Assembly (NCBI GenBank): GCA_021777475.1
Contig: JAJYDM010000003.1
Location: 1-56,374, forward strand
Reading direction: 5' to 3'
DNA length: 56,374 nt
Origin: Actinomycetes bacterium
GTDB taxonomy: Bacteria; Actinomycetota; Acidimicrobiia; Acidimicrobiales; Acidimicrobiaceae
A model generated the notes under the pieces. That model did no database searches. It was not told the DNA's origin and saw nothing but the letters and a program-made list of their open reading frames with translations. This document shows positions 33,052 through 42,968 of this stretch, in pieces. A program made the translations under genes and the position numbers. How positions within the stretch are numbered: the stretch's first letter is position 1; the number at the start of each line of letters is the position of its first letter.

Positions 33052-34431
33052 CTATTGGACGGATAGCGCCTTTGAAAGCGAGAGGCCGTCCGTCTTGATA
33101 ATCTCAACTGAGCGCGGCAGGTCAAAGGGAGTCATCCCATCGAGGAAGCGGCCTTGGGACAAACAGACATCGGGAAGCAGGTACCGGTACCCTTCTGGTT
33201 CATTGGAGAGTGACTCCATCAAATCCTGGCCTACCATCAACCCGGCAACCGAGATATTTCCACCGAAAAACTTGTTCTCCACTATCACGAATCTGATGTC
33301 GTTTCTTGAGTGGCGCGCAATCAAGGGGGATAAAACCTTAAATCCATAAGATCCAGTGATTATCGCAACAGGTCGAACACCGAGGCTTCGCCTAATCTCG
33401 ATCCTGAGGGAGTCACTCGCGGTCCTCTCAGCCCGATATCCTGAGGCAGGGGCGCCATCGACCGATCCGAAAAAGCCTGGTTTGATACCAAATGCCCGGT
33501 CACTGTCGCCTTTGAAGGCTGCCTCAAAAGCTCGGGCCATGCCGATCCCATTTTCATGTTGGGGAAAGCCGTCATAAACCTCGATCCGGGGAAACTCCCG
33601 CTCTGCCAGCAAGTAGTACTCGTCAGAAGCGTAGATCATTCGCCGACCCAGCAGTCTTAAAAAGATTTCCTGAAATTTCTCAACAGAGTCAACAATGCTC
33701 TGAGCCTCTTTCAGGGAATGGGGACGCATGTTCGACTCCTGTGAAAACTTCGAAATACCTAGAGGTACTGCACCCACGGAAGCAAGATCCGGATATTCCT
33801 CCAATATTCCTATGAGGGTTTCCTCGAAATGATCTCCGTCGTTAACACCAGGACAGACGACAATCTGACCGTGCACCTCGATACCGGCCTTTAAAAGCTC
33901 CTTCAGCCATCTCAAAGAGGTTGCTCCACGTTTATTCCGCAGCAGTTTCGACCGAAGCAAGAAGTCTGTCGAATGGATCGAGACAAACAACGGGGACAAT
34001 CTTTCTGTAATGACTCTTTCCAGATCAGACTCGGTAAACCGCGTAAGAGTAGTAAAGTTTCCATAAAGGAACGAGAGCCGATAGTCGTCATCTTTCATGT
34101 ACAAGCTCTTACGCATTCCCTCGGGAAGCTGATAAATGAAGCAGAACTCGCAGTGGTTGTCACACGTCCGGACTTGGTCGAATAACGCCGACTCGATCTC
34201 CGCCCCCAATGGCTCTCCTGCTAGTTTCTCTACTGTGATGAGTTGATGTAGTCCACCACGATTCAATTCGATTTCGAGTTCCGGCTCGTCGACGAGGAGT
34301 TGGTACTCAATGATATCCCGAGGGCGTCGTCCGTTTATTGTAAGGAGCTCATCTCCCTGATGAATCTGGGCTCTTTCAGCTATCGATCCTTTGCTGACGG
34401 ATAGAACGCGGGGCAAAGACATACAATCCAT
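33052..34431 (-). CDS. DUF512 protein: PDZ domain plus radical-SAM-like domain
   Basis: 459 residues. A PDZ-like N-terminus (VLSVSKGSIAERAQIHQGDE, LLTINGRRPRD) precedes a segment with CDNHCEFCFI, an iron-sulfur/radical-SAM-type cysteine cluster, and the DUF512 C-terminal region with conserved VPLGISKF. Widespread beside der in Gram-positive bacteria. The biochemical role is not established. Confidence 0.9.
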   Translation of the reverse strand: MDCMSLPRVLSVSKGSIAERAQIHQGDELLTINGRRPRDIIEYQLLVDEPELEIELNRGGLHQLITVEKLAGEPLGAEIESALFDQVRTCDNHCEFCFIYQLPEGMRKSLYMKDDDYRLSFLYGNFTTLTRFTESDLERVITERLSPLFVSIHSTDFLLRSKLLRNKRGATSLRWLKELLKAGIEVHGQIVVCPGVNDGDHFEETLIGILEEYPDLASVGAVPLGISKFSQESNMRPHSLKEAQSIVDSVEKFQEIFLRLLGRRMIYASDEYYLLAEREFPRIEVYDGFPQHENGIGMARAFEAAFKGDSDRAFGIKPGFFGSVDGAPASGYRAERTASDSLRIEIRRSLGVRPVAIITGSYGFKVLSPLIARHSRNDIRFVIVENKFFGGNISVAGLMVGQDLMESLSNEPEGYRYLLPDVCLSQGRFLDGMTPFDLPRSVEIIKTDGLSLSKALSVQ

Positions 34432-34460
34432 AGTATTGCCGACCCACTACTCTGGTACAC

Positions 34461-35513
34461 GTGGAAGTCCAAAAGGTCATACTGGCGAGACCGCGCGGTT
34501 TTTGTGCAGGCGTTGAGATGGCAATAAAGTCACTCACGTGGATGGTGAGGGTTTTTGAACCACCTGTCTACTGTTATCACGAGATTGTACATAACAAGGT
34601 AATCGTTGACCGGTTCAGAAATCTCGGAGTAATTTTTGTCGACGATATTTCGGAGGTTCCCAAGGGGGCTCCCGTAATGCTCTCCGCTCACGGTTCAGCG
34701 CCGGAGTTGGTGGCAAAAGCTCATGCCGTAAGTGGAATAACCGTCAATGCCGTTTGTCCCCTTGTCACAAAGGTGCATCACGAGGTCAAGGTCAGATCCC
34801 AAAGAGGCTACTCCATAATTTATGTGGGGCACAAAGAACACGACGAGGCAATCGGAACCATAGCAATTGCTCCCGAATCAGTTACGTTGATCGAGAACGA
34901 GGATCAGCTCGTTCGAATTCCGGACAATCTTGAGCCAGTGGCAATGATCAACCAGACCACTTTGTCATTGGATGAATGGGCGGGAATCAGAGAGTTGGCT
35001 GAGCGGAAGTTCCCAAATCTATGGATGGCCAGCAGATCAGATCTGTGCTTTGCGACGACGAACAGGCAACTCGCCATAAGAGAGATCACAACGCTGGCAG
35101 ACACAGTGGTGGTAATTGGGTCGGCTAATTCCTCGAATACTGTCGCGCTTGAGAAGACAGCCCGGAGATACGGCGCCAGAAAGGTTTACCGAATAAATCA
35201 TCCTTCTGAGCTTCCCAGCGACATCAACGGAATCGTAGGGATAACCGCTGGCGCGTCGGCACCGGAGGACTTGGTTCAGGCGGTGGTGAACAGGCTCAAC
35301 CCAAAGGCGGGAGTGCAGGAGATATGTGTGACTGATGAAGACGAGTATTTCCCCCCTCCTCCTGAGCTGAGGGAGCTTTTGCGAGCAATTAGTGCCTTAG
35401 TTGCGCTTACATTTTTGACACCGATCGGTTCTGACTCACCCCTAGACGACGATCGTTCGACCTCGGCTTCGGATACACTTAATGACCTTAGGACGGCTTC
35501 GACCATTCTGTAG
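34461..35513 (+). CDS. ispH: 4-hydroxy-3-methylbut-2-enyl diphosphate reductase
   Basis: 350 residues, the last step of the MEP isoprenoid pathway. The three cluster cysteines are visible (RGFCAGV, AVCPLVTKVH, DLCFATTNRQ), with HEIVHN and LSAHGSAP active-site segments. The C-terminus carries an extra Ser/Asp-rich tail (about 45 residues after PPELRELL). The start is GTG at 34461, with no clear ribosome binding site. It is divergent from the DUF512 gene and convergent with plsC. Confidence 0.96.
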   Translation: MEVQKVILARPRGFCAGVEMAIKSLTWMVRVFEPPVYCYHEIVHNKVIVDRFRNLGVIFVDDISEVPKGAPVMLSAHGSAPELVAKAHAVSGITVNAVCPLVTKVHHEVKVRSQRGYSIIYVGHKEHDEAIGTIAIAPESVTLIENEDQLVRIPDNLEPVAMINQTTLSLDEWAGIRELAERKFPNLWMASRSDLCFATTNRQLAIREITTLADTVVVIGSANSSNTVALEKTARRYGARKVYRINHPSELPSDINGIVGITAGASAPEDLVQAVVNRLNPKAGVQEICVTDEDEYFPPPPELRELLRAISALVALTFLTPIGSDSPLDDDRSTSASDTLNDLRTASTIL

Positions 35514-35640
35514 TTGCGTCCGCGGAGATTTTCCCATTTGCCGCCCCATGAGTTCGTTGCGGGGGTTGGAGAAAACCATCTTGAATGTGTTTCTTTTTGA
35601 GTGGGGGGGGTTGGTGATAGCGGAGCTGCCGGATCCTTTG

Positions 35641-36339
35641 CTATTGGAGGCCGAGCATGGCCTGAGCCTGGTCGAAGAGATCCTGCAACTTGGAGGTGAG
35701 TTCACCGGAAAGTTTCATTAACGAAGACCGCGAGACCCGTCCACCGCCGTTCGTCTCGGGATAGATTGGATCGCCAACAATAACTACGATCTTGGTAAAG
35801 CGCGGTAACTTCATGGACTTTCCCCAGGCCCGCTCCGATCCACCAATCCCCACTGGAACAATTGGGACGTTTCCCTTGATAGCTATGTAGGCTGCTCCTT
35901 CAAAAAGTCCTTCCACTGTAGGACCGCTCTTGCGTGTTCCCTCCGGGAATAGAACCAGGGGCTCACCACCTTTAAGAACTAGGTTGCAGCGTCTCATAGC
36001 CTCTCTGTCGGCACTCCCGCGATGAACTGGGAATCCGCCTAGCGCACTCAGGATTGCCCCGCTCAACTTATATTTCCAAATAGCATCTTTGCCCATATAG
36101 CGCAGACGCCGTGTCGTGAGAGACGCCACTAAGAGCGTATCCAAATTGGAACGATGTACTGGAGCGAGAATATAGGGACCGCTGGGCAGCTTTTCGGCAC
36201 CGATCACTTTGATCCGCCAGAAAGCCCGGTTTGCGGAGTGCACCAATGTGCGGGCAAGGCCGTAGGCATATAACTCCCACGCCGCAGGCGGCCGCATGTG
36301 GAAGGCTTGAATGCTTGTTCGATCAGATTCTGAAGCCAT
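35641..36339 (-). CDS. plsC: 1-acyl-sn-glycerol-3-phosphate acyltransferase
   Basis: 232 residues with the acyltransferase motifs HRSNLD (HX4D), GGFPVHRG, FPEGTR and VPVGIGGS. It makes phosphatidic acid at the membrane. The gene begins 7 nt after the cmk stop, so it forms one unit with cmk, as in many Actinobacteria. Confidence 0.94.
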   Translation of the reverse strand: MASESDRTSIQAFHMRPPAAWELYAYGLARTLVHSANRAFWRIKVIGAEKLPSGPYILAPVHRSNLDTLLVASLTTRRLRYMGKDAIWKYKLSGAILSALGGFPVHRGSADREAMRRCNLVLKGGEPLVLFPEGTRKSGPTVEGLFEGAAYIAIKGNVPIVPVGIGGSERAWGKSMKLPRFTKIVVIVGDPIYPETNGGGRVSRSSLMKLSGELTSKLQDLFDQAQAMLGLQ

Positions 36340-36346
36340 TAAATGT

Positions 36347-36985
36347 CTAACCTATCCCCTGCCGCGATGCTTTGTGCTTTTCCCATAAGTCGACCACTAG
36401 ACCTTCGACCTCTTCAACCGTCAAACTGGTAGTGTCGATCTCCACAGCCCCAGGTACCTTTTGCAGCGGAGCAACGGCCCGTTCACTATCCCTTTTGTCT
36501 CGTTCCGTAATGCGATCTGCCGTAGCCTCAGAGCGCCTTATGGCTCTCACCTGGGGATCTGCAGCCAAGAAAATCTTCACCGGAGCATCGGGAAAAACAA
36601 CCGATGTCATGTCGCGACCCTCGACAACAGAGTCGCCATGATCGGCAACCCATCTACGTTGCCACAACAGGAGCCTCTCCCGGAGCTGGGGAAAAACTGC
36701 AATCTTGGAGGCTGCAGATGATACCGCATCTGTTCGGATCTCGTCGGTCACCTCTGTCCCATTCACGAAACACCTCCCGTCTTCAAAGGCGATTTGAGCG
36801 AAGTCCGTGGCGTTCATCACCTCGGCCTCGCTTTCAAGGTTTGCCTTTGAACTCAAAGCAGCCCAAGCCATCATGCGAAAAGTCGCACCCGTATCAAGGT
36901 AATTTAGACCCAGTCGGGCTGCCAGACTCTTTGCCAATGTCGACTTGCCTGTTCCCGCCAAGCCATCGATAGCTATAAGTTCCAA
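36347..36985 (-). CDS. cmk: Cytidylate kinase
   Basis: 212 residues, the usual length. P-loop GLAGTGKSTLAKSLA at residues 8-22, YLDTGATFR, the GRDMTSVVFPDA motif and the lid RITERDKRDSER mark the family. It phosphorylates CMP and dCMP. It follows the conserved aroA-cmk order, interrupted here by the htpX-pspAB pair on the opposite strand. Confidence 0.96.
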   Translation of the reverse strand: MELIAIDGLAGTGKSTLAKSLAARLGLNYLDTGATFRMMAWAALSSKANLESEAEVMNATDFAQIAFEDGRCFVNGTEVTDEIRTDAVSSAASKIAVFPQLRERLLLWQRRWVADHGDSVVEGRDMTSVVFPDAPVKIFLAADPQVRAIRRSEATADRITERDKRDSERAVAPLQKVPGAVEIDTTSLTVEEVEGLVVDLWEKHKASRQGIG

Positions 36986-37111
36986 ACTGCCACTCCTATG
37001 ATCAGCGGTTAGATATATTCAGCTGCGATACATTACAACACTCACCCTTCTCTCAGCCAAAACACAGCTCAGTGAGGAGCGGATCTCATTGCCTAGTGCT
37101 TTAATGTATAT

Positions 37112-38038
37112 ATGGCTATAACTAGGTTTCCAAAAGATAGAGGACTAAGCGCGAGAATGGGGCTTACCGTTTTCCTGATCGGTCTTTTATACGTTGTCTT
37201 TATTTCACTTCTCATTGCTGTTGGAGTTCAGTCCATAACAGTAATAATCATCGCTGGTGCTCTTCTCTTTTCCCAATACTATTTTTCCGACAAGATTGCA
37301 ATGTACTCAATGGGAGCGAGAATCGTTTCCGTTGAACAAGCTCCTGAACTCCATGCTATCGTCGACAGACTCGTTGCAATGGCCGACATGCCGAAACCGC
37401 AAGTTGCTATAGCCGATATTGATATGCCTAACGCATTTGCGACTGGCCGCTCGCCAAAAGCAGCGGTTGTTTGCGCAACGACTGGCCTTCTTCGGAGATT
37501 GGACACCCAAGAGGTCGAGGCTGTCTTGGCCCATGAACTCTCCCATGTCGCTCACAAGGATGTGGCGGTAATGACAATAGCCAGCTTTCTTGGGATGGTT
37601 GCCGGATTCCTCACTCGTATCGCTCTTTGGTCAGGGATGTTCATGGGAGGTGGCAACTCCCGGGGAAATAACAACTCAAACAACAATGCGGCGGCTATTG
37701 AACTGGCTGTAGTGCTAGTTTCAGCGATCATCTATGCCATCTCTTTCCTCCTCACGAGGGCTCTTTCCCGCTACAGGGAACTGTCTGCCGACCGTTCTGG
37801 TGCAATTCTGATTGGCCGGCCATCGATGTTGGCTTCCGCCCTTGTAAAAGTGAGTGGTGAGATGGGGAGGATTCCGACCAGGGACTTGCGCTCAGCCTCA
37901 GCTTTCAACGCTTTCTACTTCACGCCAGCCTTGACTCAGGGAGTATCACTTGGGAATCTCATGTCAACTCACCCCACTTTGGAAAGGCGTCTGGAGCAGT
38001 TGTCGAAGCTTGAAGAGCAAATGAACCGCCCCGGTTAG
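37112..38038 (+). CDS. htpX: HtpX-like M48 membrane metalloprotease
   Basis: 308 residues. Two N-terminal membrane helices precede the zinc site HELSH (near residue 141) and the third ligand in ELSADRSGA (near 220), with two further membrane segments between them. HtpX degrades misfolded membrane proteins. It is followed 10 nt later by the PspAB-like gene. It is on the opposite strand to its neighbours, so it is an independent stress unit. Confidence 0.95.
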   Translation: MAITRFPKDRGLSARMGLTVFLIGLLYVVFISLLIAVGVQSITVIIIAGALLFSQYYFSDKIAMYSMGARIVSVEQAPELHAIVDRLVAMADMPKPQVAIADIDMPNAFATGRSPKAAVVCATTGLLRRLDTQEVEAVLAHELSHVAHKDVAVMTIASFLGMVAGFLTRIALWSGMFMGGGNSRGNNNSNNNAAAIELAVVLVSAIIYAISFLLTRALSRYRELSADRSGAILIGRPSMLASALVKVSGEMGRIPTRDLRSASAFNAFYFTPALTQGVSLGNLMSTHPTLERRLEQLSKLEEQMNRPG

Positions 38039-38047
38039 AATCAGATC

Positions 38048-38617
38048 ATGAAGATCTTCGACACAATACTTGGCCGAACGCAACCGGCAAAGTCGAATCT
38101 CGACAACCTGTTTTCATTGCCAGGTGCAAGCATAACTCTTTCGATATCAGGCAACCTGGTTCCTACTGGAAAGGCCGGTGTGTGTTTCAAACCCGCCTCT
38201 GGGGCGTCTTTTGAAAACGCGATCGCCGAATTTCAGACCGTCATCGAGACAATGGGTACCAAGAAACCTGCGCCAAGTGCCACAGACTCATACGGGTATG
38301 ACTGGGTGACACTGTCAGACGAGGATTTTGGCACTCTTGTGACCAAGGCTCATGTTCTAAACTCCACAATTGATAATGCTGGTTTTGGTTCACAGCTACT
38401 TTGTTCGGTCTTTCCGTTCAAGGAGACCGAATCTGGGGAAATCGTCTACTTCGTTTATCTGTTCAAAAGAGGATCCTTTTATCCTTTCGTCCCGACTGGG
38501 CAAGAGAAGCGCGACAGCGAGAGAGAGATGGCAGTAAGAGCCTTGATTGAAAAAGAGTTACCAATCGAACAGGATCTCGCTCACTGGTTCCCGTTATGGG
38601 AAATTCCGCTGAAGTAG
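38048..38617 (+). CDS. PspA-associated protein PspAB-like
   Basis: 189 residues, no membrane segment. It matches the actinobacterial family called PspAB that lies directly after htpX (start MKIFDTILGRTQPAKSNLDN, end HWFPLWEIPLK). Function is not known beyond association with envelope stress genes. The assignment rests on sequence recall and on the neighbour. Confidence 0.8.
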   Translation: MKIFDTILGRTQPAKSNLDNLFSLPGASITLSISGNLVPTGKAGVCFKPASGASFENAIAEFQTVIETMGTKKPAPSATDSYGYDWVTLSDEDFGTLVTKAHVLNSTIDNAGFGSQLLCSVFPFKETESGEIVYFVYLFKRGSFYPFVPTGQEKRDSEREMAVRALIEKELPIEQDLAHWFPLWEIPLK

Positions 38618-38697
38618 CAAGGTCAGATCTGGTTGGAGCCAGATCTGTTCCTATTCGAGCCGGCGCCTTGAATCGTCTGTCGGTGCCTCAGAAGTTA

Positions 38698-40005
38698 TCA
38701 GAACTGGACCTTAGTGAGATTCCAAAGATCCCCCAAGAAGGCCGGATACGAGGATTCTACGCTTTCAAATCCGCTAATTTCGGTGTCACCCGTCACCGCC
38801 GCACCCAGGATGGAGCAAGCCATGGCTATTCTGTGGTCGAGGTGGGCCGATACTTTTCCCGCTTGGAGTTTCTCACCTCCGGATATGGCCATCCCGTCCG
38901 GAAACTCTTCAACCTTTGCACCGAAAGACCGGAGGGCCTCGACCATTACCGAAATCCGGTCGGATTCCTTGACTCTTAGTTCCGACGCTCCCGTGATGAC
39001 AGTGGTTCCATTGGCACAGGCGGCAGCAGCGGAGAGTATGGGGATTTCATCGATAAGTCCCGGAATCTCATCGGGCATAATTTCGGTGGAGTTAAGTTGG
39101 GACGATCTTGCGGTGACATCGCCTGAATTTCGGGATCTGTAGACGACGTCGATCTCGGCACCCATCCTTGTCAGTACGGGTATGAAATCGCTCCTTAGAT
39201 CACCCAGATAGATATTTTTGACGGTGATTTGGGAGTGTGGCGTAATTAGTGCGGCTACCAGCCAGTAGGCAGCTTGTGACGGGTCGCCGGGAATCTCATA
39301 TTCGAGCGGGTGGAGACTACTTTGTCGAATATGTATCTCGCTTCTGTCGGCGTAGCGCGCGACATCGATCTCAGCACCCGCATCCAGTAGCATCTCCTCG
39401 CTGTGATGCCGGGTAGGTATCCGCTCAACCACCGTAGTCGTTCCACTGGCCCCAAGACCAGCAAAAAGAATAGCCGACTTCACTTGTGCGGAGGGAACGG
39501 GCATTTCGTAGGTGATGCCGTTAAGTCCATGGCTTGTCAAGGTAAAAGGCGCGTTATCTCCATGATTCGAGGCTTGTATCACTGCTCCCATCTGCATCAG
39601 AGGTGTGAATACTCTCTTCATGGGTCTGCGGTTCACCGACTCGTCCCCGCTGAAGGTGTAACTCCCACCAAGTCCTGCCACCATGCCAGCCCCAAGCCGG
39701 ATTAGCGTGCCGGAATTGCCAACGTCCAAGATAGTGTCGGGAGCATGGAGGCGATCGCGGCCACCTTCGACGAAAATACGGCCTCCTATGTCATCGACCC
39801 TTGCGCCAAGCTTGGCAATCAGAGCCTTGGTTGCCTGAACATCTTTGCCCTGGGAGAGGCCCTTGATCATCGAAGTACCAGATGCGAGGCATGAGATCAA
39901 AAGGGCACGATGCGAAATTGACTTGTCACCGGGAACCGTTAGTGATCCGTTAAAACTTCGACTGCCCGGGATAGATACAACGGAATCTGAAGCAGTTTCT
40001 GCCAC
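38698..40005 (-). CDS. aroA: 3-phosphoshikimate 1-carboxyvinyltransferase (EPSP synthase)
   Basis: 435 residues with GDKSISHRAL near the N-terminus, GNSGTLIRLGAG, RPMKRVFTPL and SDRISVMVEAL-type C-terminal motifs. It catalyses the sixth step of the shikimate pathway. The aroH gene lies just upstream (39 nt), giving an aromatic amino-acid unit. Confidence 0.96.
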   Translation of the reverse strand: MAETASDSVVSIPGSRSFNGSLTVPGDKSISHRALLISCLASGTSMIKGLSQGKDVQATKALIAKLGARVDDIGGRIFVEGGRDRLHAPDTILDVGNSGTLIRLGAGMVAGLGGSYTFSGDESVNRRPMKRVFTPLMQMGAVIQASNHGDNAPFTLTSHGLNGITYEMPVPSAQVKSAILFAGLGASGTTTVVERIPTRHHSEEMLLDAGAEIDVARYADRSEIHIRQSSLHPLEYEIPGDPSQAAYWLVAALITPHSQITVKNIYLGDLRSDFIPVLTRMGAEIDVVYRSRNSGDVTARSSQLNSTEIMPDEIPGLIDEIPILSAAAACANGTTVITGASELRVKESDRISVMVEALRSFGAKVEEFPDGMAISGGEKLQAGKVSAHLDHRIAMACSILGAAVTGDTEISGFESVESSYPAFLGDLWNLTKVQF

Positions 40006-40043
40006 CTATTCACCTTCCCCCATTGCGATCAAATTAGCTTGTC

Positions 40044-40406
40044 TCATTCTGGTAAATCATCTCGTAGGTTCTTTGCCCCCCTCAGGTAAACATGGCGCAT
40101 CTCAGTCCTTTTCCGTGAACTCTCGAGGTGCATCATGACTCTGATGCAAAGGGGAGCCGAGTTTATGATCTCCAACTCCCCAGCACACATTAAAGGAACG
40201 TCTCCCAATCCCAGTTCACGTGCCGCTGCTGCCGGAAAGGCCGAATGAATGTCGCTGGTTGAGGTAAATAAAATACTGATCAGGTCTTCCTTGTCGATCT
40301 CATTGCGATCTATCATTTGGATTAGCAGTTCTTTGGTGTATTTTGACACCTCCTCTGCGGTATCAAAATCAATCGTTGTTGCGCCTCGTAACGCTCTAAT
40401 AGCCAT
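40044..40406 (-). CDS. aroH: Chorismate mutase, AroH class
   Basis: 120 residues of the trimeric AroH fold: RALRGATTID start, IDKEDLISILFTSTSDI, PAAAARELG, VPLMCAGE, and CIRVMMHLES. It converts chorismate to prephenate. The length is typical. It sits between rluB and aroA. Confidence 0.95.
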   Translation of the reverse strand: MAIRALRGATTIDFDTAEEVSKYTKELLIQMIDRNEIDKEDLISILFTSTSDIHSAFPAAAARELGLGDVPLMCAGELEIINSAPLCIRVMMHLESSRKRTEMRHVYLRGAKNLRDDLPE

Positions 40407-40433
40407 CTCGGTCAGCCTAATTTCTCCGTTGTG

Positions 40434-41198
40434 TTATCGATGTCTTGTAACATTAGTTTGTGACGCGGCATTTCTCAGAGCGACCACTTCACTCAATTCC
40501 AGATAGCGCCATTCACCTTGACGCAGTCTCTGATCTCGTATGGGGCCGATCCGCGTACGTGCCAGCCTGACCACCTTGTGTCCAACGGCCTCACACATCC
40601 GTCTCACTTGCCTGTTGCGGCCTTCATGAATAGTGATCCGAATCAGGTCATCTGAGACTTTACCCACCTTTGCGGGTGCGCTCATTCCATCCTCAAGCTC
40701 CACTCCACGGCGGAGTCGCGCAATTGCCCTTTCGGAGATCGGACCGTCAACATGTACCAAATACTCTTTATCCACTCCATGCGAAGGGTGGGTGACCAAA
40801 TTTGTCAGGTCTCCGTCGTTGGTAATTATCAGTAGGCCTTCGCTGTCGTAGTCGAGGCGGCCTACGGGAAAGAGCCGGACCTCGCTCGGTACAAGATCCG
40901 TGACAGTTGGACGGCCAAGCGGATCGGTCACAGCACTGATGAACTCGGGCGGCTTATTGAGAAGTATGTAAACGAAATCTGGACGGATACCGACCTGTTT
41001 CCCGTCCACCATTACCGAATCAGCTTCGACGTTGACTCTGGCGCCAATATGAGCGACCTGCCCATTAACCTCGACTCGTCCCTCGGCGATCATGTTCTCG
41101 CAGCTCCTCCGGGAGCCGTATCCTAGCCTTGCCAACACTTTGTGTAGTTTCTCGCTGAGTACGGCCTTGCCAGCCTCGCTTGCCGAGTTTTCACCCAT
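40434..41198 (-). CDS. rluB: 23S rRNA pseudouridine synthase, RluB/RsuA family
   Basis: 254 residues. S4 domain (KVLARLGYGSRRSCENMIAE) then the catalytic GRLDYDSEGLLI with the essential Asp, and EGRNRQVRRMCEAVGH. It modifies ribosomal RNA. The start and position after scpB are usual for Actinobacteria and Firmicutes. Confidence 0.95.
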   Translation of the reverse strand: MGENSASEAGKAVLSEKLHKVLARLGYGSRRSCENMIAEGRVEVNGQVAHIGARVNVEADSVMVDGKQVGIRPDFVYILLNKPPEFISAVTDPLGRPTVTDLVPSEVRLFPVGRLDYDSEGLLIITNDGDLTNLVTHPSHGVDKEYLVHVDGPISERAIARLRRGVELEDGMSAPAKVGKVSDDLIRITIHEGRNRQVRRMCEAVGHKVVRLARTRIGPIRDQRLRQGEWRYLELSEVVALRNAASQTNVTRHR

Positions 41199-41276
41199 TT
41201 CAAGCAGTCTCCCAACAACCGCAAAACGTCAATGGACCTGTTGTCGTGCTAATAAATCTGAATTCAAGATGATCCA

Positions 41277-41855
41277 CTAATAACTGCCATCGAAAAGTGA
41301 GGCCTCCAGGGCTTCCGCAACCTCAGGCAAGGGCATAAAACCTTCTACTTTTGGAAGTTCCGCCAAACTGAAAATTCCCAGTTTTTCCAAAAAAGCCGGA
41401 GTGGTTGTGTAATACCGTGGACTCCCGGGTCCAGTCTCCGCAACAGTCGATTCAATGTAGCCTCGCGAAATCAAAACCTTGATGACGTAGTCCGAGTTCA
41501 CTCCTCTGATCGAGGATATTTGCGCCCTTGAGATTGGTTGCCGGTAGGCAATTATCGCCAAAGTTTCCAAAACTGCACCCGAAAGCCTTGGATGGATCTG
41601 GCTGAGTGCAAACTTCTCAATGACCGATGACATTTCAGGACAGGAAGCAAATCGATAACCTTCAGCAACCTTTTGGATATAAAATCCGCGGTCTGAGGAT
41701 AGATAAAAACTGGCCAGTTCATCGATCGCAGCCTCAAACTCCTCATTACGGACCCCAAACACTTCCGTGGCCCGTTCAATCGACAGGGGTTCGGATATGA
41801 CCATTAATACTGCCTCAATCTCTTTCGACAACGCTGCTCTGTCCGCCGAATTCAA
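41277..41855 (-). CDS. scpB: Segregation and condensation protein B
   Basis: 192 residues, tandem winged helices (IEAVLMVISEPLSIERATEV, ETLAIIAYRQPISRAQISSI), with SRGYIE and YYTT. It works with ScpA and SMC in chromosome organisation. The TTG start follows GGAG. Confidence 0.95.
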   Translation of the reverse strand: MNSADRAALSKEIEAVLMVISEPLSIERATEVFGVRNEEFEAAIDELASFYLSSDRGFYIQKVAEGYRFASCPEMSSVIEKFALSQIHPRLSGAVLETLAIIAYRQPISRAQISSIRGVNSDYVIKVLISRGYIESTVAETGPGSPRYYTTTPAFLEKLGIFSLAELPKVEGFMPLPEVAEALEASLFDGSY

Positions 41856-41972
41856 ATCGGCTCTCCGTCAATCATCGCTCTTCCTTTCACATTCACAATA
41901 TAGCCCTTACGTGCAGCAGCGAATCAAGTCCATCGTTGAAGCTGGGGCCACACCCCCGCTTGGTGCCACCCG

Positions 41973-42767
41973 TCAGTCCTCCCCAAGATGAAATCCGGAC
42001 TCCTCAAGAAAATTATCAAGCTCCGCAGTAGAAAACTTTGCCGAAATCCACTGGACCACAATTTTTCCAAGTGAACGTTCCTGTTCGATTTGTATCCGCG
42101 ACTGTCGGTAAAGCTCGAGAACCGCCAAGAATCCAACAACGACTTCTATCCTCGTTTCGGCATTGTCCATGAGCTCTTCAAAGGTACATCGGTGCAGTTC
42201 AATTAGACGAAGTACCACTGCTCTTGCGGCCTGGGAGATAGAAACGGGGTGAGCCGGGAGATGTGAAACGTCGACAGATGCATCTGGTTCGAGCACAACG
42301 AACCGTTTCAGACTGTTGGCCAAACGTTGTCGGGTGACCCCGGCAAGGAGGTCCGGCATAAGTGAAGCATACGGTTCTTGCAACACTCCAATGTGTGGAG
42401 TGCTCCTAGAGGCAGTTTCCATCAGATCAAGAAAAGCAGTTGATACATCGCGGTACGTCTTCACCTCCAGAAGCCTGGCAATCAAAAGGTCCCGTTCTTC
42501 GAAGAAGGCGAAATCCTCGTCCATCTCAAGTGGATTGGAATTTGGAAATAACCTTCGGCATTTGAGTTCAATGAGCGTGGATGCGACAATTAGGAACTCT
42601 GTGGCAATCTCCAGGTCTAACTGACGCATAGACTCAAGCTCAGCCAAATAGCCATTGACTAATTCAGAAACGGACAACTGCCACAAATCAACTTTCTGAG
42701 CTGTTATCAGGGAAAGCAACAGTCCGATTGGACCTTTGTACGCATCAGTCTCGACTTCAAAAGACAA
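41973..42767 (-). CDS. scpA: Segregation and condensation protein A (kleisin)
   Basis: 264 residues; N-terminal YKGPIGLLLSLITAQKVDLW and C-terminal winged-helix region, typical of kleisins that bind SMC. The start is TTG at 42767. The gap to scpB contains no other gene. Confidence 0.94.
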   Translation of the reverse strand: MSFEVETDAYKGPIGLLLSLITAQKVDLWQLSVSELVNGYLAELESMRQLDLEIATEFLIVASTLIELKCRRLFPNSNPLEMDEDFAFFEERDLLIARLLEVKTYRDVSTAFLDLMETASRSTPHIGVLQEPYASLMPDLLAGVTRQRLANSLKRFVVLEPDASVDVSHLPAHPVSISQAARAVVLRLIELHRCTFEELMDNAETRIEVVVGFLAVLELYRQSRIQIEQERSLGKIVVQWISAKFSTAELDNFLEESGFHLGED

Positions 42768-42900
42768 ACTACGACCTCATATCCACAAATGAAAATCTCA
42801 AACAAACTTTAGCTTTGGAAAAAGTAATAACCCCACCGTGCCTCTCCGGCTAAAATCGTTCCATAAAGGTTCATGGATCTTCAAGGTCTCTTTTGGGGGG

Positions 42901-42952
42901 AAAGAAAAACTGCCCCTTCGCAGCCACAGGATATCTGGCGGCAAAGGGGCAG
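42901..42952 (-). terminator. Rho-independent terminator after the symporter gene
   Basis: Minus strand CTGCCCC...GGGGCAG, a long stem with an additional inner paired stretch, followed by TTTTTCTTT. It ends 17 nt beyond the symporter stop and insulates scpA. Confidence 0.9.
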
Positions 42953-42968
42953 GTCAAAACAGGTGTTC

